Shown one piece after another: positions 1 to 14,500 of a DNA stretch of 64,000 nt (position 1 is its first letter; each line of letters begins with the position of its first letter). The DNA is from Hirundichthys speculiger (Eukaryota; Chordata; Actinopteri; Beloniformes; Exocoetidae), in the NCBI GenBank assembly GCA_018398805.1, contig JAGFBZ010000936.1, positions 1,364,001-1,428,000 on the forward strand. Reading direction: 5' to 3'. A program made the position numbers and the translations under genes. A model generated the notes under the pieces. The model had not been told where the DNA came from and searched no databases. It was given only the letters and a program-made list of their open reading frames with translations.

Positions 1-1871
1 CGTCCCGGAAAACACCGCGATGTTAAACTAGGAAAAACAGCCACGAAACACGGAGCACCGAACACAAACAACAGTGGGCGAACCACTTCCTGGATTCTGA
101 CAGGAAACGTCAATGACGTCATCGACAACGGAGAGTCGCACAGCGTCAGAACCGGTTTTTTTTAATAAGCAAACAAACAAAAAACAAGAGGGGAAATGAG
201 TTTTCTCACAAGCAGGTCCAGATGGGTCATGAGAGTAATGCGCGAACATTAGGATTAGAAAATAAGTATTAGTAAATTATATTGATAAAAAAGAATAAGT
301 TTACAAGACAAAAAAGAGGGAAATATGTTGGATTCACATTGACTGCGAGACATATTTATTGAAATAAATACATAACAGTGATAGACGATGTGTTACGTTT
401 TCAAAGCCTTGCATAAGACAAAAAAAAAAAAAACAACCAAAAAACAAAAAAACCTTTTTGTCATAAAATCTGAAATTTTCACAAAATCCTGGCTTTTTGA
501 CATCAAATCACGATTTTTTTGTAAAAGAAGTCTGACTTTGGACATTTAAAAAAAAAATCAAAATTTTCTTTTCATGAAATTACAACTTTTGTATAATGAT
601 AGAATGGATGTTTTTGTTGTAAAAGTCATAATTTTTTTCTTTTTTATGAATTCATAACATTTTGACATCAGACTCCTGCATTTGATGGTGAAATATCTGT
701 CCTACACAGGGAACTTGTCAAGTCAGAGGGCAAAGGGGCAGGTGCTTCAGCACCACCTGGAGTCTACCAGTGCACATAGCTGCTGCCTGCTATATTTTGT
801 TTTGTTTTGTTTTGAATGAATATGTTCCCCAAACCAAGTCATATTGTCTTTAAAAAAATAGAAAAAAAAAACAGCTTATAAAATTGCCACTCAACAGTTA
901 TGGCAGTGAACCTGGAGTTTCTGCTTATGAGAGGAATCCTCTGTGAAACATTTTGTTCTCAATGAGGTCAATAGATATATTTTTTTCTATCCTTTGAAGG
1001 CCCTAAAGCAGGTATTCTGAAACTGTTCAATAAGCTGAGTCAAAGCAACGTTTTCTGTCAGACAAAAAGCTATTCTGTAGCCTTTGTATTACCTTTGATA
1101 TCTTAGTTTTGTTCATTGTAATACAAACATGATTTTGTTGTAACCAGTAAACACTGTTTCTTAAGTCAAAAAGATAAGTCATTCATACTGATAAAACCAC
1201 TTAGAGCTACCATAAAAAGGATCATGTTTTCTCTGCATGATGAGTATCAGTTAACCTGTAAGATTATCCCCTTCTGTGATAACAAGAAAAAAAAAAAAAG
1301 AAACTTCCAAAGGTGTGATGTAGTGAAATGAAAAGATTTAGCATGACCTTTGGTTACTTTTTTAAAAATTTAATTTAGCTGGTTTAGAATTCTTGTTTTA
1401 TCTGCTCACACTGCTGTGATTTCAGTGGCTGAGGTGTAACAATGAAGGGAGATACTGACACTTCACAAACAATAAATAATGCATTATCAAGGTAGTCTGG
1501 TATCAATTTCTGGCAAAATACAAGATTCTTTGAAAATAATCATCAAGCATGAAAGCAGGAAAAGTTATGAAATCATTTATTCCCAGCACATGTGGTTGTG
1601 TACATCTCCAGCATATGATACTGTGCACATGAGAAGCATTTTCAACAGTGGTCACCTCTCCATCTTGCACTCACACAGACAAGCAGTCTGTCAGGACTTC
1701 AGCAGACTAAAACTATTCATGAGAGATTGCCTGACTCTGAATCACATCCACTCGGTTGTCATTAATTTCTGAGTTGATGAACTAATTTAGCTTTTCTGTG
1801 GTACTTGTGTCCATGTAAACACCACAAGAGCTACAGTCCTGGCTCTGGTGCGTGACGAGACAGGAACAGTT
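1..1871. other. intergenic region beyond the ubp1 3' end
   Basis: Most of this stretch is A/T-rich with homopolymer runs and a loose repetition of GACTTTTGACAT-like and CATAATTTTTT-like phrases at about 450-680. No exon of a recognised protein was found on either strand. The first 130 bases are richer in CpG and hold a CRE palindrome at 114-121, which may belong to the promoter of a neighbour beyond the left edge. Confidence 0.5.
114..121. promoter_or_regulatory. perfect CRE/ATF palindrome TGACGTCA
   Basis: TGACGTCA is the full-length CREB/ATF consensus. It sits in a locally CpG-richer stretch at the window edge. Function and target gene are unknown. Confidence 0.4.
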
Positions 1872-3733
1872 CCTCTTTAGTCTTGACATTCTTTATTTTT
1901 TTATATATTTATATATATATATTTTGTTGTTGTTGTTCTCCTTCTGATTAGGCAGGTAGGAAAAGGGTTGGCGCTTTGGGACTACTGACTACACAGTACT
2001 AGAGTGCAGGCTTGGTCTCAATTGTAGGGTGGGTGGGGGTGGGGGGGTATACTTTAGTGACACATTTACGTATCTGCACCTCCTTTTCCCATTTTCCACA
2101 TGCTCTTTACTAAGTATCAAGCTAAACAATTTTCATATCAACAGGAAAAAAGAAAATTGACATTAAATCTTTGCAAAAACACAAAAATGATACACATGCA
2201 CACACTGGCACCCTGAAGTTTGAAGCACCTCAAAAAATGCCAAAACACATCAACTAAACAAAAGCAGACTTGTAGATGTGAGGTTCCCCATCACTTTTCA
2301 AAGGGCACTCAAAACACATGAACAGTACTTGCTGTGTTCAGCTACATAAGATTCTGTAGATGGATCTGGTGGTGCTATGATTTTTGTAGACTGCAGGATA
2401 AGACTGTTGAAACCTGGTGAGTCCATTGATGGATTTCTGTCACTCTTGTTCCTGATGAGTTTTTTTATTGCAAAGCAGGTCCCGGAATGAAGGTTTTAGG
2501 ATACAAGCAACTCCATCAGAATTTATTCAACTCTAAACTAGTGTCTCTTATGATCAAAATACCAAGAGCCACTAAAGGTTTATTTCATCTCACGAAGTGC
2601 CTTTCAATCTGTAACCCATTTGGTCCACTTTATAGTAGGTTTTTGAATAGGCATTATGGCTAACCCAAATAGTATCCTTAAGAGGCTGCATCTTTTTATG
2701 TACATTTATGGCCACAATAGCAGAACCTCCAAACCAGTGTTTCAAAGCCACTGCAAAACTCAGAGGACCTAAAGATGGCATGTTATGGGCTCTGTGTGTA
2801 CATGTCAGTAAAAGATTGAGATAAAAAGCCATTATGGCACCAGAGAGAAGTAGATTAAGAGGCAGAAGCAGCAGATCCATAAATAAAACATCAACTTAAA
2901 ACACACACCGAAGGTGGGGAGAAGAGGAAAAATAAAAGAGAAAGGAGCAAGTTTAAACAGGACATGTTAGGAGAGCTGAGTGTGACATCTTGTCAACACA
3001 GATATGGCTGTAGGTCTACGTGATACAGGATGACTGTGACAGGGGTTAATGAAATCGCTGCTGAAAATAAAGACCAAATAAGTGGAGCCAAAAATCCACA
3101 AATGAGGGCATGTTTACTCACTTTGAATAGATTTTTCACAACGTAGCAATCTCAGCTGATCAATAATGGTTTAAGACAATCTCATCAAAATGTTAAATAA
3201 GCACAGTAAGGTGGGATTCTCCTTTTTGCGACTTGGTATGAGACCACATGCTCTTCAGCAGTACAGGTTAATCAAATACTGGCCAAGTGGTAATTGTGCA
3301 TGTTGTGTAGGAAGGGCACCGAGCAATAAAGAAACAGTTTTCCTTCCATATTTTATGGGCCAGAGCACCCCCCACCCACCCTCTTGAAGCCTTAACCCTC
3401 TTTCCTCCACACAGAATCCATATAAAAGACAAAAAAAAAATAAAATAAAATACACAAGAATGTCAACTTTGCCCTTATCTCATAACCTCCCCAGTCTCAT
3501 TTCTTTTATCCAATCTCCTTCATTAATAATGTTTTCAATATGAAACAGTGGACACACCCATGTCAGATTCTAACATTTACATGGCTTTAGTGCAGTCTCT
3601 GTGCTTTCCATCAAACAATCGTTAAGAGACAGGGAGGATGTAGAGGGAAAGAGTGGACGCAGGCGGAGAAAGACAGAGGGATGCTTATGCTCCAAAACAG
3701 AGGGAGGAGTATTAGTGATGCCATCTGTCCTCA
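1872..3733 (-). other. ubp1: ubp1 3' untranslated region (probable)
   Basis: About 1.86 kb follows the stop with no coding signal. The first convincing minus-strand AATAAA lies at 1897-1892. A minus-strand reading frame of 96 codons at 2880-2590 has no family resemblance and I treat it as chance. A minus-strand TGTACATA at 2704-2697 fits the Pumilio consensus UGUANAUA. Further AATAAA-like sites near 355 mean a longer 3' end cannot be excluded. Confidence 0.6.
1892..1897 (-). terminator. candidate ubp1 polyadenylation signal AATAAA
   Basis: Plus-strand TTTATT reads AATAAA on the minus strand, 1.84 kb after the ubp1 stop and in an A/T-rich context. Confidence 0.5.
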
Positions 3734-5506
3734 CTACTTCAGGATAAGATGAAGTCCTTCGCCCAACTCATCTGGAAGAGAACATGCCAGAGAAAAAGTA
3801 CATTAATTCCCCATCCAATAAAAACAGATACTGGCTTGCAAGAGACGAGCAATTCCCTCATACTGGCATTATGAGCTGACCTTTAACAGTGCTGATCAAA
3901 AAACAGCTCTCATCAGTCAAGTTGGAAACCATCTGGGGGAAAAAAAAGAAAAAAAAAGAAGAAAGAAATGTTAAGTTTGTTGAAATATCTCAGCTTGCTG
4001 AATATAAGGTTTTTGGTAATTTGGAGACTGGAAATACTGATGACAAAGTCAGGAAACAAGAAGCATAAACAATACAGTGTTTGTGTTGTGAGTGGACTAA
4101 TCTACATGCAAATGTGTGACACTACAGGTAGCCGAGTTACTGACGGTCAGATAGCATATAAAATAGTGGCAGCCTGCTTTTTCCCTCTTCGGTTTATAGA
4201 GATTCTCTATCCGAATTCAGCCATTTTCCCCTTAATTGCAGGTGAAAACAGAATTACCGGGGTGAGCCTTTGTTCGTGACTGTATGACATGTCATTCACA
4301 CTCTGAATGAAGCAGTAAATCAAACTTGTTGTAAAACAAAAACAAATCTTCATTGTGTGGTTTATTAGCTTTATGACACTTGCCACAGCTCTGGATATAA
4401 CCTTTGTTCTTTATTAGTCATTCTTTCACTCTGTTACACTATATATTTGAACAGTCCACTCCCTAATCTGCTAGACACTTCCAAACCTCTACCTGCATGT
4501 AATCAGGACCAACTGCCTTTCCAGTCTTCTTTCTCTTCAAAGCTGCTCCTTACTTTAACCTAACTGTTTCTTGACAAAGGTTAAAAAGACTAATCTAAAC
4601 TTAGCAGCAACAAGTCCAAAAGCCATGATCTTTGATGGTTTATCAGTTATATCAGTGCCCTTTTGGCTGTAGTTTGGCTGTAGGCAACATTAATGTAGAG
4701 AAGTACACTGGTTTTAGAGCAACATTTGGTGCGTCCTCAAATTAAAAAAAAAAAAATAAATAAGCATTTTCTTGGTATGCCTTTGCAGCAATAGTCAGAC
4801 AAAACAACAACTGAAAAACCTTATCACTTGGTATCCTGAGTGCCAGAAAAACTTTTAAGTATTATGAGAAGGAAAGGCAATATTACAAAAAGTGGTAAAA
4901 GCTTTACCGTGTCATTTTTAACTTGTAACAGGGGTGAAATTTACATTTAAAAAAATGATTATTAACAAACTAAATAAAGTTAAGAACATGAAATATCATG
5001 AGAACCCTTGTGAGGTTACAGGTTTTCACCCTCACAAAGGTGGATGCTTTGGATATGTTATCAGGCAAAAGCTTCCACTTAAAACTTCCTCAGCTTACTA
5101 CCAAAAATGTGAGATTAGTGAGGGACCTCTGTACGTATGTGTTGATACCTGGTCACTTAGCAGGATAAGTATGCCTGTCGGACCCTGTTTGTATACTTGG
5201 TTGATCTTTCCCAGTGGAATGCCACACACACATGCCATCTTGCGGATGAGTTCTGCAGCTGTGAGCTCCTCTAAGTAGAGAGCATGGTACACTGCACAAA
5301 CCAATAAGAAATGATTTGTTTTTAGACTTGTATTTATATTCACACACTCCAGAATTTGACCAATATCAGTAAAAAGTTTTTTTTTACCATGTAAACTCGG
5401 GGAGATACTGTGTTCTCCATTTTCACTGGTGCAGTGTCTCTCCAGCAGGGGGCTCTCCTGAGGGGATTCCTGACAGACATACACTGTCAACCTGGGACGC
5501 ACAGAC
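3734..5506 (-). CDS. ubp1: ubp1 exons 13-16: C-terminal dimerisation region and stop
   Basis: Exon 13 (5506-5388) encodes [20 protein letters not shown] and a poorly conserved linker. Exon 14 (5291-5149) encodes [20 protein letters not shown] and [19 protein letters not shown]. Exon 15 (3932-3881) encodes [17 protein letters not shown]. Exon 16 (3771-3734) encodes [12 protein letters not shown] and the TAG at 3736-3734. The end matches the usual family C-terminus, so the protein is not truncated. Confidence 0.92.
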
Positions 5507-8500
5507 CTGCACACAGAGGTCACACAGTGAAAAACACATCCTGACGTACAGTGAGGGCCACACATGTAAGCCCAAACAAGTGTTTTAGCAAATGAGAAAC
5601 TTCACTTGACAAAAGATAATGACAAGGATGAAGCAAAAACATGGCCTCTGTTAAACTCTTGTTTTGCCTCACAAATATCAGAACAAATAAAAATGAAGAA
5701 ATGTGGACCTGGATTTTAGTGCATTGAAAAGTCTGATCCCATCTGCTGGGCCACAAATCTGGACCAGATCGTCCCGGGTTAGCTTTAACAAATCAGAACC
5801 TATGAAAAACAAACAAAATAAATAAAAGTAAATAAATAAATATCCAGTCGCTTGTAACACAGGTGTTGCAGAATCAACATCTAGTGGGATATAATATGGG
5901 TTTTACAGTGGCTCATACCAGTGTTTTCCCTACCACTGTATTATATGGGTGCCTAGAATTGAGACTTGAGAACTGAAAGATCTTTTTTTGGCTTTAGCTG
6001 CCTTTATTTACAGTCAAGAGAGACAGGTAAGTGGGGTAGACAGAGAATGGGGAGCAAGGGGTGGCAGGCCAGGAGTTGAACCTGTGACCGCTGCAGGACT
6101 CGTAGCCTCTGTCATGTGTTGCCTGCCTAAACCACTGAGCTACTGAGTGGCCCAGAATTTACATATTTTTTGACACTAAGAGAGTAGTGGGTGCCCTTGT
6201 AGGCCACTGGTTTGTAAAATGGAACTGATCTCTGACTCTGAACTGTCAAGACATGCAGGCTGTCAGTCAGAGAGCTGTTACAGTCAGAGGAGAAAGGGTG
6301 ATGCTCTACTCATCGATTGTAGAACACAAAACTAATGAGGTTAATTTTACGTCTCCTCTGGCTACATAGTAGTTTTAAGAATAAAAGTGATCTGGATCTC
6401 ATTGTCTCAGCTCAGTGTCTGAAAAGATTTATACCATTTCACCACCGTGATCATAGATCATCATGATCACTGGACATGAACGCATGAGTGAAAACAGGCT
6501 GAAGACCCTGCTGGAAAGAAACTGCGGTAGATTGTTCACACGTCTTCCCAAGGTTCTGTTAATGTGTTATTTTTTTAACAGCAATATATGTGTCACAATT
6601 TAGTAATTCGAATTAACTATATTATGCATTTACTGATGGATATAGGCAAGAGTGTTATACATCTGTCCAACCATTATCTAAACCTGCTTATTTGTGTGCA
6701 GGATCATGGGGGGTGGTACATAGAACATTTCAACCTGAAGTAGACCAGAGTGCCTTAAAAAGAAAAAATAATGCACCAGATCATTAAAAACAACAAAAGT
6801 TGTTTTAATTAAGACAAAAAAAAAAACAACTAGACTGAAAGCAATAGTAAATAAAACATTGATAAAATGGATAAAACAAAGATAAATTTAAAGGTAGCTG
6901 AAGTTTGGGCACATTTAATGTCAACAGGAGAGTAGCTAAGTGTATTTTCATAAATCATGAGTATCAAATCTTTTGTGGATATTCCCAAATATATTGTGTG
7001 TGTGTGTGAGAGAGAGAGAAAGAGAGGGTTAACCTCTCAAATGGTCTAATTATATGTTTGCAGTTTCTCGAAAGCAGAGAAATAGGTCAAATGGATTAAA
7101 TGAATGGCTTACAGTAGAGGTCTTCATGGGTCCACTTTCATGGACCCGAACCCGAATGGACCCGTGAAAATTCGACCCGAAACCGACCCGAGCTATTATC
7201 ATAAGTCCGGGGATATGAACCCGAATGGACCTACGATATTTGGACCCGGAACCGACCCGACCCGAGTCTTTAGTTTCCGAACGAACCGAACCGATTTACC
7301 CGAAATAGAACCGAGACAATACAACCCATAGCTGATAACCTACACTGGTCAGGACGTGTCGTGAATATGTTCTCTCATCCAGCGTTGTCATGTTGGTGAT
7401 CTGTTGTGCTTTACAGCTGCCGGGCAAACCGCTAATAACACGCTACGGCAACACGATTGTTTCATGACAAACATGCCACGTTAATTAATAATAATTTAAC
7501 TGCCCCGAGTCCTGAGATTGGCTGCCACTGCCAGTATCTTTACCTCTCTCTAGTAAACGTGGACCCAGCCTGTCAGAGATCACCGACCGGACCCGAGACT
7601 AACTGTACCGATTCTGACCCGAACCCAGAGTCACGTCTTTTGAATGGTCCCGAGACCTGATTCGGGTCGGGTCGGAACCTCGGGTTTTCGGGTAGTCGGG
7701 TTGTTCTGAAGACCTCTAGCTTACACTTGTACAGCCCATTTTAACCCTACCCTCTCTCCATTTTACCACCATTATTCACCTCATTCAATGCAATGGAAGG
7801 TTCAACAATGAAAGCAGAGCTGTCATAAAAAGCGCTCATCTGACATTTTATTACAATTTGGGACATCAACATGCTACCAAAAGACACTTTTGCATTCACT
7901 TGCTGCTCTACTAGGCTTCTTGAAATTATCTTAAAATGCTATTCAATTATCCCATCACGAATTATACTGAGGCTTTACAGTGTTTGTGAAAACATGTCTG
8001 GATGTACCTGAGAAGTGAGAAAAGAGTCGAGCGTAGGAGTTGAAGCGATTTTTCAACAGCCACTTCTGTGTGTCCTGTATTGAGGCAGTGGGGCTTAACT
8101 GCTGTAAAGAAGGAAACGTACAAGAAGGATGTCACAGTCCCATTATGATCCACTCGTTTAGTTCTGCTGATTCTTCATCTAATACAGAGTACTGCTTGCA
8201 CGGTGTACCTTAGCCATAATTATGATTACTGTAGTCTGCCAAAAGATTAGATCTAATAATTGGACTCCTTGAATTAAAACCAATGATACTTCTGTTGTCA
8301 TAAATTAAATTTACGGTTACAATAAGACTGGCACAGATGACAAAAGCTTTGGAACAGGTGAGTATGGAAAGTGAATTTTCTTTAACTGAACACATACCTC
8401 TGAGTTGGCATGACTGCCAGGGTCTGCTTGGTGATTGGGAGAGGATGAGTCACTACAAAACAAAGATAACAATTAAGATAATTCTGAGGAAAATCATTAC

Positions 8501-11500
8501 TTTTCTAATCCTAAACTTAACTATGAAGTACCTGTCTAGTACTGAAGAGGTTGTGTAGGTCGACAAAGGGGTGGAAGTGAAGGAGGGGGTAGCTGCCTGG
8601 TTGGTGCTGGCATAGGCGGTATCCGGCCAGGGGGAGCACTGTAGAGACACGCACACGGATGTAGATACTCAGTAACCACAGTTTTGCAAAGATTGCACAA
8701 GAAGCCAACTTCCTAGAAACAAGAGCTTAAATCTTATGGAAAAATTAGTATGGGTAGGGAATTTAGCTGTGTACTTTCTACACCTAATACATGCCATTAC
8801 ACCATCCTTGCCACACCAACTGAGGGTCTGGGTGTCTTAAAAACAGGGTGGGACCGGAGAGTGTGATAAGGAGGTTGAATAGAGGACAGCTGGGTGCTTA
8901 CACTGCCTCTCTTGGCCAAGGAGTCGCCACAGTCAGCGGGAAGTGTCCGCTTACTGGACTTCTTCAGCTCATGGTCTCCCACATCTTCTATGATGGGCTC
9001 AAGTCTGGTCTACATACAGAAACACAGCAGAGGTTAGCAACCAGTAACCAACACATAAACAACCAGCAATTCTAGGTATTTTCCAGCTATAAGTGAGAGA
9101 AAAACCTTGAGAGGTAGAATGTATCCTAACCTATACTCAGTGTCAAATTACCAAAGGTTTATTTCTATATTTAATTTAGGCTCATTTACTTCAAACTGTG
9201 CAGGGTTTTCTGCAGTTTCCACAACAGATGATGAACACCTAACCTGACCAGAAAGGGAAGGGAAAGAAGAGCAAAACACATCAGTAAATTAATGCAGCTC
9301 TATGAGATTTAAGAAAAAGAAAATATCAGGAGAGTTGCTATTTTCTACAGCAAATGTCCTATTCAAATAACTCCACTCTTAAGGCCATTCATGCATTATA
9401 GCACTACCATATACATGAACTACAATCTAAAAGAAATGATAACACTTAACAAAAATATGAAAAGACCCTTAATGTCTTGATAAAATGTATATTCTATTTT
9501 ATAAATATTTGGTGTGACCGCACATTTTTTTTTTCAAAGCAGCCTCAATTTTCTTTTAATCAATAGAGGAAACCCAAGTACCATGAACATGGTATCCACT
9601 GGGTGGCAGCATCGGTTGAAACTAGCCGTTACCGCTGCATTTGGGACTTTTGCATTGTCATGTAAACTTCCAGTTTTGAAGCGACTATGCAAACTGCCAC
9701 TGACCCAGCGAGGGTAAGGCCAACACAGGGAAGAATATTGACGAGCTGAACCTCGTGAAATTCCAGGCTATGTTCCACTCAATTCAGCAAGGAACAGATC
9801 AGCACTGACTGCAAGAAAAGTGACAATCCTGTCTACTTCTGTTGGAATGACTGGAGGAAGCCATAGGAGAAAAAGACACCTGCCCCAGATGAATGCAAGT
9901 TCTGCCCCCTTACACATGATATTCCGTGGTAGTTGGGTTGCCCCATTATACCAAACAAGTGCTGAATGATATGTCAAAATCTGAAATATCTGGCTGTCGC
10001 AGAAGTCAGTTTGTTTGCAGATGGCCTGAATAACAGTACAGCATGAAGCATGATTGAGGTGGAGAGTCCTTGAAAGTTTGGGGTTGCATTTTTGCAAATG
10101 CAGTTGAGGCTTGGCCTCAATAGCCCCATTCACACAGCTCGCACCTTTATTCTATAGAACTAAACAATTCATTTTGCCACTGGTAAGCCTATGTTGCACC
10201 ATGTGAGAGGTGAAATACAGCAAGTGATGTGTGAACTGGGGATGCAGAAAGGCGTAACAGATGGCTGAAAACTGCACACAGGATGAAATCTGTCTGCCAC
10301 AGAGATGCAAAGAGATGGCCTGGCCTGCTGTCAGAATGCCTTGCCAAATGGCAAGCAAGCTAAAGATGCTGAAGGAAAGAAAAAAAAAAAAACCAAAAAA
10401 ACACAGGTTGTCGAACTTTGTCACTCAACTCAGGGCACTAGCTATTCAGCAAACCCTGTTGCCATGCTTGGCAAGGTGGAGAAGCCTCCACCTGCTGAAA
10501 CGAGGCCACTGTGACATCATAAACACCAGCAGCAGCTGGAAAACCGAGGCAAGTATTGCTGTTTGTATCCCATGAGAAAAAAACAGGAAAAAAAAGCTTT
10601 ATTTCCTTTTTTTAATTGGTTTTTATTTTGTGCTGTGTCTTATTCAGCACTGACTGAATAAAGCAGTCAGTGACCAGAGGCATTAAGGGCTTGCTGCTGA
10701 ATATGGACTGCCAAGTTGAAGATAGGACTGGCTTCAGATTATGCAATGCCATAATGAGTTAAAGCACACATTGGGAAGGGAAAACTGTCCCTTTGTGGCA
10801 TTACTGTGAGTGCACAACTGGTGAATAGAGGCATCTTTATACTGTGACCTCTGTGTGAGAGTGGCTCATGCTGAGAAATGCAGGAAGATACTTAAACGCC
10901 TTTTAAAACAGAGGGCGGAACCCTCTAATTTCACATCAAAGTGGTTTATCTGAATGTGTCCAAAATATCTCCTTCCGCTATTCCTTGCAGGATCTCAGAT
11001 GGAGGGAACAACCACTTCAAATAAAGTGGTTGTTCCAATAAAAAACAGTATAAAGACTGACAAAAAATAAAGGATGGCAGCTTTGCACATCATAATGGCT
11101 ATTAATTATAATTTGAATTATGCTTGACAAGATTGTCCTTAAGGTAAACGGAAATATTTCCAGGCAACTATTGTTCTATATAATAAGCCACATAACAAGA
11201 ATGCATTTCAAGAACATGTTACATAGCAACTGAACCAGCATATGTATTTGTACTAAAGCTACATTAATCCTGACAAGTCCAAACAGCTATATACTGACCT
11301 CTGACAGGACAGTGGTATCATAAGAAGGCTGGTACTTTTCCTTCTCTTGAGGTGTGCGTTTCTCCATCTTCTCCCTGTCAGTCTTTTGTTTACGGTCTGC
11401 CCCCTTTGGCTAAACAGAAAGTAAAAAAGATGAGAAAATGAAAAGACATATGTAATCACTGTATGAGATAGCACGAGAGGTGGGGTGCATTTCAATCATG

Positions 11501-14500
11501 TGGCCTCTGAGAGCCCAAGTTTGCACCTTGAAGACTTTAATTTGGCAGGAGGCAGAGTGGAGGTGCTCTGTGTACTCTCCACCATCTCCCTGGGTGAATG
11601 TGTCGATCTGGATCCTAAAGGGGACTCCCTTCTCTCCACCATGCTTCCTGGGAGTGAACTCTGTGCTGATGCAGTGCACCTGCAGACATTAAGAAGATAA
11701 GACCATGATGAAGTCAAAATATTCATTTGATGTGGTAACTCTCTGGCATGTTTACCCGCAGGTACAATGAAAGAGATGTAGATACGTGGTTTCGGCAAGT
11801 CCAGACATTTTTACTACCTGCACAAAAACAGAAGCTCTTTTGTTTACGTCCCACAGAAACTCTGCAGCATTAAGCTGGGATGGGTGAGTCTTCGGCTCCA
11901 CAATGCCCACTGACATGGGGATGTCTGTTTCACAAGACAGATATTTGAGCTGAAAAATCATACACAAGACAGTTTGAGTTGATATTTCTTTCCAGTTATC
12001 TTTACCAATGTCAAGGAGACGGTCACCAGGACGATTCCACTTCCAGCCTTCCAGCTGCTGGTGCTCTGTGTACTGCAGTCGACGGTCATGAAACACTACT
12101 CGTATTGTACTCTGCGCACGCGCACATACACACACATACACACACATTAGATATATAGTGCACTTGATTTGAGCAGCAGAAGATTATCTTCTAGTTGTCA
12201 CGGTTCTCTCACCTTTACCATCTTGTTACTGAGCTCGGGTAACTCTCCTGCCTTCCTGCTGTCCAACATACGTACCTCATAAGACTGGCCTGAGTAAGAA
12301 AGGAGAAACAAAAAAAAAAAAAAAACATCAAAAAGCAGCTCAAATATGACTCGATACCAAGGCTTTTAGATATCGATGAAGCCTTTAAGTGTTTTTTGCC
12401 CCATATCTAAAAAGGGCCTCAGACTAGAAATGCAACTATAGAATTCAAATAACTCACGGGCTGTATAGAACAGGGTTCAGTGACACATGTGACTTCAACC
12501 ACTCTCAAGGTGTAGAGCCCTATCGAATCCGCGATCACGGAATCGCGGAATTGGAGATTAAAAACGGAATTCACTTTAAATGCGCAATATAACAGAACTG
12601 AACGGAATTTTGCGTAAAAGTTTGTTTTTTTTCTCCCAGACTTAAAGGAACTTTTCTTTCGAGAAAATGTTCCAAGAGGGGTCACTAAAAGCTGGGGACA
12701 CTCTAGCTTCTCTGCCCTCTCCTGCTCCCGCTTTCGTCATTAACAAAACAAACAAACAAACAAAAAAAAGAACACGTCGAAGCGGCCACCTGAGAAACCG
12801 GCGATGAAGCGAAGAAACTAGCGGCTTACTCCCAGGTACAGGGCAGAGCAGCTTCTCCGAGGTTATTATGTGTCTGGCGATTCAAACTTCTGAAAGTTTA
12901 GCCAGCATACAGTTGAATGAGCCCGAAAAGATACGTGCGAGGATCACTTCCATCCGTCCATTTGCTCCCGCTTCGTCAGGAGTCGGTACGCGGGGGCAGC
13001 AGCTTCAGCCCTCGCGACCCCAGGATCAATTAATGAGCGAAAAGCACAAACGTAAAAAGGCGAGAGTAACTCACTGAGCCAAACACAAAGAGGCTGATAA
13101 TTATGTATTTAAACGGTGATGTCTGTAATAGCTGGAACACCTAAATAAAAAAAAAACACACACCGACACACAATCATACACACAACCAGTGTTCAGTGCT
13201 TTGGATAGTATCTATTTAAGCTGTAGTAAATATATTTTTTTTTCTGTTATCAGACACACAGTTTGTCATGACATACCTGGAAAATGTCAGGTATGTTATA
13301 GGCTTGGGAGGTATTACGGTAATACCGTATACTTCCGGTATTTAAAAATAGCAGCGGTATCAGTTTCAATACCGTCATAAAAAAATGCAATGAATGATTT
13401 CTGTGGTTTAAAGTTTAGTTTCCTCTCCTATATCGCTGTGTGTACTGTGTGTTCCGCTTTATTTTACCGTTTATTCATGTTCGCTTGCAGCTGATCTTGG
13501 TTTCACTCGTCCTGTTAAGGTACTGACGATGAAAACAACACTTCCTGAGTTTGCTGCTTCATAATAAAAGCTTTTAATTTAACTAATAATGTTGGACTTT
13601 TATGTTGAAGAATTTATAGTGAAACGTCTGGGAACACCGGGAAAAGGACAGTGGCGTAATCCCCGCGCGACGCACCTGGGGTTCATAATGGGGCCGGCTG
13701 TTTTGACGCGCGGCATCCGCCTTAATAGTCGCGGGAATACCGTATGCCCTAGTAAAATGTGAGGGAAGATTGAGGGTATCAAAATTTGGATACCGCCCAA
13801 GCCTAGTACGTTATGACCAACTGTCTGATAATAGAAGAAATTAAACAGCTAAAAGTTTACTGCTGTTGCAATTTCTTTCTTTTTTGCACTTTAAATGGAT
13901 TTTATCCACCGATATTTTAGTTTTTTTTTCTTAGTTATTTATTACATTATAAGAACATTTGATTTTTTTTTTGTTTGTCAAAAAAAAATTGTTTTGTTGG
14001 ACACATTATGTTTAAAAGTATAAAAACATTAAAGTTTAGTGTTATAATTGCATAAATTGTCTATATTTCATTACTTTACATACTGTCTTGGGGTTAAATA
14101 TACATAAAATGCTTAAAACAGAATTCTCAAAAATTAAAAACCGAAAAACACAGAAAATGAAAAAAAATTAAAACGGAATTTGAGAAAAAATAAAACGGAT
14201 TTCATAGGGCCCTAAAGGTGTCAATGTCTTAACAACAAGCCATAAGCCTCAAATGCTCCACTTGTCAGTTGGCATCGAGGAAGCATCTTTAAGATGAACT
14301 GCTTCTTGTTTAAGCAGTTAGGATAACCAAGACATGGACAATGTAAAACATATGATATGTCACCTTGGTTTAGGTATGTGAGCGTCTCCTCATGCAGTTT
14401 GACAGCAGGCGAGGTGGCAGCACACAGCACATACTGGAATGGGGGGTTTTTGGTCTCATTTTCAGGGGGAAGACTGGAGTCCTCCTGCTTAAAGATCGGC

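Noticed and set aside
480..680. tandem or CRISPR-like array suggested by repeated TTTTGACAT phrases
   Set aside because: The phrases are irregular in spacing and sequence, and A/T-rich low complexity explains them in a vertebrate genome.
2590..2880. 96-codon minus-strand frame as a small membrane protein
   Set aside because: It falls in the ubp1 3' UTR, and its hydrophobic start is compositional; no family resemblance.
5985..6153. tRNA gene
   Set aside because: Box A and B-like motifs are present but the stem pairings are lost and SINE body sequence follows.
9768..10133. 121-codon minus-strand frame in a ubp1 intron
   Set aside because: No splice context, no motif and no resemblance to a known protein or transposase.
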